A stretch of 64,000 nt of DNA from the NCBI GenBank assembly GCA_031254645.1, contig JAIRUA010000012.1, positions 62,001 to 126,000 on the forward strand, in the 5' to 3' direction. Under the pieces are notes generated by a model. It saw only the letters and a list, made by a program, of their open reading frames with translations. It made no database searches and had not been told where the DNA came from. The stretch is from Dysgonamonadaceae bacterium (GTDB lineage: Bacteria; Bacteroidota; Bacteroidia; Bacteroidales; Dysgonomonadaceae). Shown piece after piece: positions 58,023-64,000 of this stretch (its first letter is position 1; every line of letters starts with the position of its first letter). The translations under genes and the position numbers were made by a program.

Positions 58023-58907
58023 ATGAAAAAAGAATTACTCATAATTACTATCGGTTTGCTATTTATTGGTTGTCATTACAATAAATCAACAGAAATTCAG
58101 GAAGAACAACCTGATATTATTCTTCCGCCAGAAGTTGAATTTAATGTATTGGTAGATAGTTCCGTTTTGAGTAATGATAGTTTATTTTTTTTCTTGGATT
58201 TCTACGGTTTGCCGAGTGTAATGTTTAATAACGTAATAATTGATATCCTGAACGACACAACGGAAAATGATTTTCGCATAGTCATTGATACGCTTCTTGC
58301 ACAATCAATCTGCTGTTTTCCGTCCGGAAAACTATTTACTGTTTCACAAAATAGATTACGTCAGTTCATTGACAATCAAATGCAGGATGTTGTGGAATTG
58401 CCAAGCAAAAATATGCATATAGAAAAAGCAGGAGAAAGCAGTCTTTATATTTATGGGCAAATTATCGCAGATAAAGACACTGTAAATATGCTTTATTTGT
58501 ACAATACATATACACAAGAAGTATCAGCTCTATTGAAAGATAAACGAATTATTGTGGCGATGGCAGGCAATGGAGATTCTACCTATATTGCATTAGAGAA
58601 CTCTTTGTTTCTGTTAGCCAATGGTAAAAGCGAAGAATTGTTGTCGGATATCTCTATAAAATCCATTGCTGTTTTAAACAACAAATGTTTTGTTGCCACA
58701 AACGATTTTGTAGGTGTTTTTTGCGGAACAAATGAATTTATCCCGTTCATAAACAAGGGGGCAAAAAAATTACTATGCAATGGTTACGAACTATACATTC
58801 TATTCAATAATGGAATGTTGGCAGAATTAACCAATATCCATTCTTTTGACGATTTTTGCATCAAAATAGATTCATTACTTACTCAAAATCAAGCTATTTC
58901 AAATTAA
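58023..58907 (+). CDS. lipoprotein of unknown function
   Basis: A 294-residue lipoprotein (LLFIGCHYNK, Cys near 17). The rest is soluble and beta-rich, with short repeated-looking strands (SLYIYGQIIADKDTVNMLYLY, STYIALENSLFLLANGK, NKCFVATNDFVGVFCG, YELYILFNNGMLAEL) that suggest a beta-propeller. It starts nine bases after the repeat protein and 15 bases before the next gene, so all four genes of the cluster are likely one transcript. Function unknown. Confidence 0.7.
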   Translation: MKKELLIITIGLLFIGCHYNKSTEIQEEQPDIILPPEVEFNVLVDSSVLSNDSLFFFLDFYGLPSVMFNNVIIDILNDTTENDFRIVIDTLLAQSICCFPSGKLFTVSQNRLRQFIDNQMQDVVELPSKNMHIEKAGESSLYIYGQIIADKDTVNMLYLYNTYTQEVSALLKDKRIIVAMAGNGDSTYIALENSLFLLANGKSEELLSDISIKSIAVLNNKCFVATNDFVGVFCGTNEFIPFINKGAKKLLCNGYELYILFNNGMLAELTNIHSFDDFCIKIDSLLTQNQAISN

Positions 58908-58922
58908 AAAAACGGATTTATT

Positions 58923-60632
58923 ATGAAGAAGTTATTATTTATAATTCTACTAGCTGCTTTCTACCAATCTGTAATGATGGCACAACAAATAAATGCAGCA
59001 GCACAAAGATACATGGATAGAGCCCAAATGGCTATGGAAATGGTTCAAGAGCCAAGAGATTACCAAAGAGTTATCAGCGAACTCAACAACGCATTAGCCG
59101 AAGCGCCAAATCACCCGATTATCATTTATAATTTGGCAATAAGCCACGATGGAATGGGGGTTATAGATGCAAATAGTTATAAAAAAGCCATTGAGTACTA
59201 CAAACAATTTTTAGCGCTCAACCCAAGCGAAGAGGATAGGCAAGATGTTGTCAGCAGAATGAACAGGGCTGAGTATGCTATTGAAGCCTCAATTTCGCAA
59301 AGTGTGTTAATCAATGGTGTTCGTTGGGCAACACGTAATGTAGATGCACCGGGTACTTTTGCCACTAATCCCGAAAATAGTGGAAGATTTTATCAGTGGA
59401 ACAGGAAAACGGGCTGGGCATCAACCGGCGACGTTTTGGGAAGTTGGGATAGTTCTAATTCTTCGGGTGCATCTTGGACACGTGCTAATGACCCTTGCCC
59501 GCAAGGTTGGCGTATGCCAACCAAAGCAGAGCTTGAATCACTCCACAATGCCGGTAGTGTTTGGACAACCCGTAATGGTATAAATGGTCGTCTTTTTGGT
59601 AGTGTACCTAATCAAATTTTCCTGTCTGCCGCAGGCGGACGTAGTGGTAGTGGACTTCTTCTTGGTGGTGGATTCGGGGATTCTGGTTCCTATTGGAGTA
59701 GTACGCGGGATGGAACATCGACGGCATGGCACTTGTTCTTCAGAGGTAGTGACTACAACAACATACAGGGAGCAAGTCTTGTTTTGGGACTCTCTGTCCG
59801 CTGTGTCAATGATAATTCTACTCCAACACCAATTTCAACACCGCAAACCGTAGCTGTTTCGGACATCAGCTTAAATCGCACTTCCGTTTCCCTTCCCATC
59901 GGTACTTCCGAAATGCTTACCGCTATTATATTGCCCAACAACGCTACTAATCAAAACGTAACGTGGAGCAGTAGAAACCCTGCGGTAGCTACCGTCAGCT
60001 CCTCAGGACAAATAACAGCGGTAGCCGTGGGTGTAACAATCATCTCTGTATCTGCATCAGATGGCGGACAGACAGTTTCAACAACTATAATTGTAGAAGC
60101 TCCCGCACTACCTCCACAAGCCGAAGGTATAGTAATTGGCAATACTCGTTGGGCAACACAGAATGTAGATGCCCCCGGTACTTTTGCCGCCAATCCCGAA
60201 GATACGGGAATGTTCTATCAATGGAATAGAAGAACAGCTTGGGCTACTACAGGTACAGTTTCCGGTTGGAATAACTCTATGCCTTCGGGCAGTATACATT
60301 GGACAAATGATAACTGCCCTTGTCCACAAGGTTGGCGCATACCTTTCAGTGCGGAACTCCAATCACTCCACAATGCCGGTAGTGTTTGGACAGCCCTTAA
60401 TGGTGTGCGTGGGCGCCTCTTTGGCACTGCACCTAATCAAATTTTCTTACCTGCCGCTGGGAATCGTCACGGCGATGATGGCGCACTCGACTGGGGTTGG
60501 GGATACTACTGGAGTTTGTCATCGCAGACCGATAGCGAATTCGCAAACTATTTGTACTTCGATAGCGGGGGCACGTACTTGTATGGCGGTCGCCGTACGT
60601 ACGGATTTACCGTCCGCTGCGTGGCTGAATAA
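58923..60632 (+). CDS. exported TPR-FISUMP-Big2-FISUMP protein, copy 1
   Basis: A 569-residue protein with a signal peptide (to about 20). TPR-like helices cover about 22-120 (AMEMVQEPRDYQRVISELNNALAEAPNHP). A first FISUMP (Fibrobacter succinogenes major paralogous) domain lies at about 128-295: INGVRWATRNVDAPGTFA, DPCPQGWRMPTKAELESL, FLSAAGGR, YWSST, SVRCV. A Big2 Ig-like domain follows at about 310-392 (VSDISLNRTSVSLPIGTSEML, NQNVTWSSRNPAVATV). A second FISUMP domain occupies about 402-569. FISUMP proteins are surface or secreted; their role is poorly known. The N-terminal 150 residues nearly equal those of the next gene. Confidence 0.85.
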   Translation: MKKLLFIILLAAFYQSVMMAQQINAAAQRYMDRAQMAMEMVQEPRDYQRVISELNNALAEAPNHPIIIYNLAISHDGMGVIDANSYKKAIEYYKQFLALNPSEEDRQDVVSRMNRAEYAIEASISQSVLINGVRWATRNVDAPGTFATNPENSGRFYQWNRKTGWASTGDVLGSWDSSNSSGASWTRANDPCPQGWRMPTKAELESLHNAGSVWTTRNGINGRLFGSVPNQIFLSAAGGRSGSGLLLGGGFGDSGSYWSSTRDGTSTAWHLFFRGSDYNNIQGASLVLGLSVRCVNDNSTPTPISTPQTVAVSDISLNRTSVSLPIGTSEMLTAIILPNNATNQNVTWSSRNPAVATVSSSGQITAVAVGVTIISVSASDGGQTVSTTIIVEAPALPPQAEGIVIGNTRWATQNVDAPGTFAANPEDTGMFYQWNRRTAWATTGTVSGWNNSMPSGSIHWTNDNCPCPQGWRIPFSAELQSLHNAGSVWTALNGVRGRLFGTAPNQIFLPAAGNRHGDDGALDWGWGYYWSLSSQTDSEFANYLYFDSGGTYLYGGRRTYGFTVRCVAE

Positions 60633-60716
60633 TCTGTTCATAGCAGAAATATCCTATTGTAAAAAAATAAAATCATTGGAGAATATTTATTTTGTAAAAC
60701 AATAAAATTCAACGAT

Positions 60717-62450
60717 ATGAAAAAATACATATTTATAATAATTACACTATTTTTCTGCCAATCTGCAACGATGGCACAACAAATAAATGCAGCAGCACAA
60801 AGATATATGGATAGAGCCCAAATGGCTATGGAAATGGTTCAAGAGCCAAGAGATTACCAAAGAGTTATCAACGAACTCAACAATGCATTAGCCGAAGCGC
60901 CCAATCACCCGATTATCATCTATAATTTGGCAATAAGCCACGATGGAATGGGGGTTATAGATGCAAATAGCTACAAAAAAGCCATTGAGTACTACAGACA
61001 ATTCTTGGCATTCAATCCAAGCGAAGAGGATAGGCAAGATGTTGTCAGTAGAATAAACAGGGCTGAGTATGCTATTGAAGCCTCAATTTCGCAAAGTGTG
61101 TTAATCAATGGTGTTCGTTGGGCAACGCGTAATGTAGATGCACCGGGTACTTTTGCTACTAATCCCGAAAGTAGCGGAAGATTTTATCAATGGAACAGGC
61201 GAACAGGTTGGGCAACAACCGGCAACGTTTCAGGAGGATGGGATAGGTCTAACCCTTCGGGCACATCTTGGATACGCACTAACGACCCTTGTCCACAAGG
61301 CTGGCGTGTGCCAACCAAAGCAGAACTCGAATCACTCTACAATGCCGGTAGTGTTTGGACAACACGTAATGGCATAAACGGTCGCTTTTTCGGTAGCGAG
61401 CCTAATCAAATTTTCCTGTCTGCCGCAGGTTGGCGCGTTGACTTCGATGGCACGCTCCTCAGTGCAGGCACGGAGGGTATCTATTGGGGTAGTAATAGTG
61501 ATCATAACGAGGCTGCCATAGGTTTAGTTTTCAATACGGACAGAGCGTCTACGAGCGGCGGTCGGCGATCGACCGGATATAGTGTCCGATGTGTAGCAGA
61601 TGGCAACATTACTGAACAAGCATCTACATTGCCACTGCAAACTGTAGCCATTTCGGATATCAGTTTAAATCGCACCTCCGTTTCCCTTGTCATCGGTGCT
61701 TCCGAAACACTTACCGCTACTATATCACCCAACAATGCCACCAACCAAAATGTAACATGGAGCAGTAGAAATCCCGCGGTAGCTACCGTCAATTCATCAG
61801 GACAAATAACAGCAGTGGCGGCAGGTAGAACAAACATCTTTGTATTTGCATCAGACGGCGGACTGACAGCTTGGGCTACTATAACTGTAGAAGCACCTGC
61901 ACTGTCTTCACTTCCACAAGCCGAGAGCGTTGTTATCAACGGAGTTCGTTGGGCAACACACAACGTGGCTTCTCCCGGCACCTTTGCAGCCTCTCCAGAA
62001 AGTACAGGAATGCATTATCAGTGGAATAGGAGAACGGCTTGGGCTCTCACAGGCACACGCATTGGTTGGGACACATCTCCCTCTTCGGGTACATCTTGGA
62101 CGCGGGATAACGACCCTTGTCCTGCGGGTTGGCGTGTCCCTACGCAATCTGAGCTTCAGTCTCTTGCGAACGCCGGCAGTGTTTGGAACACCCTTAATGG
62201 TGCGTATGGTCGTCTTTTCGGTACTGCGCCTAATCAAATTTTCTTACCCGCAGCGGGTTGGCGTGATAATGGCTTTGGGATGGTCGATCTTGTGGGTGGA
62301 TACGGTTGCTACTGGAGTAGTACGCCTCTCAACGCGAGAGACGGCGCGTGGTATTTGGGCTTCATCAGTACAAATATGCTCACGGATAGTGACAACCGCA
62401 ACCATTATCGTGCGAACGGCTATTCTGTGCGTTGCGTGGCAGAAGAATAG
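60717..62450 (+). CDS. exported TPR-FISUMP-Big2-FISUMP protein, copy 2
   Basis: A 577-residue paralogue of the preceding protein with the same order of parts: signal peptide, TPR-like helices, FISUMP, Big2, FISUMP. The TPR part differs from copy 1 at only a handful of residues, while the FISUMP domains differ far more, mostly in the loops after FLSAAG/FLPAAG and before SVRCV. It ends SVRCVAEE. Copies are separated by 84 bases and are on the same strand, so they arose by tandem duplication, and the N-terminal parts have probably been kept alike by recombination. Confidence 0.85.
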   Translation: MKKYIFIIITLFFCQSATMAQQINAAAQRYMDRAQMAMEMVQEPRDYQRVINELNNALAEAPNHPIIIYNLAISHDGMGVIDANSYKKAIEYYRQFLAFNPSEEDRQDVVSRINRAEYAIEASISQSVLINGVRWATRNVDAPGTFATNPESSGRFYQWNRRTGWATTGNVSGGWDRSNPSGTSWIRTNDPCPQGWRVPTKAELESLYNAGSVWTTRNGINGRFFGSEPNQIFLSAAGWRVDFDGTLLSAGTEGIYWGSNSDHNEAAIGLVFNTDRASTSGGRRSTGYSVRCVADGNITEQASTLPLQTVAISDISLNRTSVSLVIGASETLTATISPNNATNQNVTWSSRNPAVATVNSSGQITAVAAGRTNIFVFASDGGLTAWATITVEAPALSSLPQAESVVINGVRWATHNVASPGTFAASPESTGMHYQWNRRTAWALTGTRIGWDTSPSSGTSWTRDNDPCPAGWRVPTQSELQSLANAGSVWNTLNGAYGRLFGTAPNQIFLPAAGWRDNGFGMVDLVGGYGCYWSSTPLNARDGAWYLGFISTNMLTDSDNRNHYRANGYSVRCVAEE

Positions 62451-62594
62451 TTTGATTTCGCTAATGTCGCGATGGACACAAACCCACACTAGCAGAGTGA
62501 ATCAATACGAGTAGCGGATATTATCATATTGTAATGATTACAATTTTGTGATTTTTACAGAATAGAGCATTGTGAAATTTAGATATCAATTACT

Positions 62595-62625
62595 TTTGTA
62601 AGCTCTCAAAAAATGTTTAACTTTG
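62595..62625 (+). promoter_or_regulatory. consensus promoter of dapA
   Basis: TTTG at 62595-62598 and TAACTTTG at 62618-62625 are exactly 19 bases apart, the full Bacteroides consensus. The dapA start is 69 bases downstream. Confidence 0.8.
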
Positions 62626-62694
62626 CACTCTCAACCATTTTGCTCCAAATTACTCCCCACAAGGAATAAATTGCAGTAAAAAAACAAACATTTT

Positions 62695-63588
62695 ATGTCA
62701 AAAGTTAATCTCAAAGGAGTAGGAGTAGCATTAATTACACCTTTCGGAAAAGATAGTGCAATAGATTTTGATACGCTCGCCCAATTAGTTGATTTTCAAA
62801 TTGAAAACGGCGTTGATTACATTGTGGCATTAGGAACAACAGCAGAAACGCCTACACTTTCTGAAAAAGAACATCACAAAGTGGTGCGTTTTATCGTGAA
62901 CAAAGTGCAGGGAAAAGTACCTGTAGTAGTGGGGATTGGCGGAAATAACACCGCCAAATTAGTGGATACGCTGAAAACATTCGATTTTTCAGGCGTGAGC
63001 GCTATTCTTTCCGTAACGCCATATTATAGTAAACCCACGCAGGAAGGACTTTATCGCCATTATTGCGCGCTTTCGCAAGCATCGCCGCTACCGATAATTC
63101 TCTACAATGTACCGGGACGAACAGGCGTAAATATGACTGTCGAAACTACATTGCGCATCGCTCGCGACTGCAAAAACGTGGTTGCTACAAAGGAAGCTTC
63201 GGGTGACTTGACACAAATAAAAGCAATTATCGACGGCGCATCCGATGGATTTGATGTTATTTCTGGTGACGATTCTATCGTAGCCTCCGTTATCGAAATG
63301 GGTGGAATTGGCGTGATTTCGGTTTTTGCCAACGCTTTCCCGAAAGAAATGGTGTGGCTTGTGAATAATTCTCTCAAAGGAAATGCTAAAGAAGCCGGAC
63401 AAAAAATGGATTCGGAGTACAACGAAATGCTTCGTTTGATGTTCGTAGAAGGAAACCCCGCGGGAATCAAATGCTTGCTAAACTTGCGCGGTATGGTAGA
63501 AAATGAAGTGCGCTTGCCTTTGACATCGGTGAGTGCGGAAACGGAAAAGTTAATAGCGAAAGAATTGGCATTAATCACTAACCATTAA
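62695..63588 (+). CDS. dapA: 4-hydroxy-tetrahydrodipicolinate synthase
   Basis: A 297-residue class I aldolase-fold enzyme. The Schiff-base lysine is K166 in NVVATKEASGD. Y137 is in IILYNVPGRTG, and ALGTTAETPTLSEKEH is the pyruvate-binding region (GTT). These are the DapA signatures, and the length is standard. It condenses pyruvate with aspartate semialdehyde in lysine and diaminopimelate synthesis. It has a consensus promoter and is followed after 11 bases by riboflavin synthase. Confidence 0.95.
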   Translation: MSKVNLKGVGVALITPFGKDSAIDFDTLAQLVDFQIENGVDYIVALGTTAETPTLSEKEHHKVVRFIVNKVQGKVPVVVGIGGNNTAKLVDTLKTFDFSGVSAILSVTPYYSKPTQEGLYRHYCALSQASPLPIILYNVPGRTGVNMTVETTLRIARDCKNVVATKEASGDLTQIKAIIDGASDGFDVISGDDSIVASVIEMGGIGVISVFANAFPKEMVWLVNNSLKGNAKEAGQKMDSEYNEMLRLMFVEGNPAGIKCLLNLRGMVENEVRLPLTSVSAETEKLIAKELALITNH

Positions 63589-63599
63589 TCATTAGATTT

Positions 63600-64000
63600 A
63601 TGTTTTCAGGAATAGTAGAAGAAGCAGCAACTGTAGTTGCCTTACGAAAAGAAAAAAGCAACTTACACCTCACATTGCGTTGCTCATTTACCCACGAGTT
63701 GAAAATAGACCAGAGCGTGTCACACAACGGTGTTTGCCTCACAGTAGTTTCCATTGAAGGCGACACATACACTGTAACAGCCATTCAAGAAACGCTCGAC
63801 AAATCCAATCTCGGATTGTTAGAAGAAGGCAGCAAAGTAAACCTCGAACGCAGTATGATGATGAACGGACGTTTAGACGGACACATCGTGCAAGGACACG
63901 TTGACCAAACCGCCGTTTGCACCAATGTGGAAGAAGCCGATGGCAGTTGGCGCTATACTTTCGAATACGTTTTCGATAAAGAAATGGCAAAAAAAGGCTA
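63600..64000 (+). CDS. ribE: riboflavin synthase alpha chain, N-terminal part
   Basis: The first 133 codons of a gene that runs off the right edge. It starts MFSGIVEEAATV, the almost invariant start of riboflavin synthase. HNGVCLTVVSIEG, then NLERSMMMNGRLDGHIVQGHVDQ, are the conserved first lumazine-synthase-like barrel and its join to the second. The enzyme makes riboflavin from two 6,7-dimethyl-8-ribityllumazine molecules. A TTAATGATTAA-type repeat lies just before its start. The second half is outside the window. Confidence 0.92.
   Translation, partial: MFSGIVEEAATVVALRKEKSNLHLTLRCSFTHELKIDQSVSHNGVCLTVVSIEGDTYTVTAIQETLDKSNLGLLEEGSKVNLERSMMMNGRLDGHIVQGHVDQTAVCTNVEEADGSWRYTFEYVFDKEMAKKG

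Overview
The window reads as chromosomal DNA from a member of the Bacteroidota, most likely order Bacteroidales. Several signals agree: promoters of the TAnnTTTG (-7) / TTTG (-33) type, few Shine-Dalgarno sequences, tRNA genes without encoded CCA, a SusC/SusD pair with an ECF sigma/FecR switch, a Bacteroides-type serine palmitoyltransferase, OstA-like and DUF4296 proteins, and many lipoproteins. Genus and species cannot be told from the sequence alone.

Layout. 1-9000: start of an exbB-like gene (cut by the left edge), tRNA-Ser(GGA), then a minus-strand run (TatD-type nuclease, conserved hypothetical protein, polyprenyl diphosphate synthase, TonB, hypoxanthine phosphoribosyltransferase), then aspA with a lipoprotein esterase, and serine palmitoyltransferase. 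9239-16687: a plus-strand run of mlaE, mlaF, sufC, an S41-family lipoprotein peptidase, sufD and sufS; sufB is absent here. 16844-25326: an integrated mobile island of about 8.5 kb. It has a tyrosine integrase at its left end, a 17-bp direct repeat at both ends, and its right end inside the 3' part of tRNA-Leu(TAA). It carries a hypothetical protein, an excisionase-like HTH protein, an AAA ATPase, a strongly structured non-coding region, and an unrecognised envelope cassette (beta-barrel-like protein, membrane J-domain protein, two micro membrane proteins, a four-helix membrane protein and a lipoprotein). 25313-25672: tRNA-Leu and tRNA-Gly under a consensus promoter, plus a broken tRNA-Gly fragment.

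25712-31562 (minus): Rieske-like lipoprotein, mutL, small membrane protein, OstA-like protein and a SurA-type prolyl isomerase. 31751-44684 (minus): a polysaccharide/glycoprotein utilisation locus made of ECF sigma factor, FecR anti-sigma factor, SusC with a signalling (STN) domain, SusD, a DUF1735/F5-8C surface lipoprotein, a BACON-F5/8C-M60 mucin-type metallopeptidase and a GH109-type enzyme. Together these fit import and breakdown of O-glycosylated host glycoproteins, with substrate sensing passed from SusC through FecR to the sigma factor.

44843-56379: an aspartate-type aminotransferase, an endonuclease/phosphatase-family lipoprotein, a second esterase, a frameshifted RhuM-family gene, ileS, a DksA/TraR-like protein, lspA with its DUF4296 neighbour, a SpoU-type RNA methyltransferase and a polytopic membrane protein. 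56751-62450: a cluster of exported proteins with a Ser/Thr/Asn-rich repeat protein, a lipoprotein and two tandem TPR-FISUMP-Big2-FISUMP paralogues. 62695-64000: dapA and the start of riboflavin synthase.

Many gene borders hold short, wordy, self-complementary repeats of several families; two similar elements lie inside ileS as coding sequence. The most promising unexplained parts are the structured RNA at 21084-21335 and the envelope cassette of the island at 21400-24884. All domain calls come from reading the translated sequences by eye; no database search was run.
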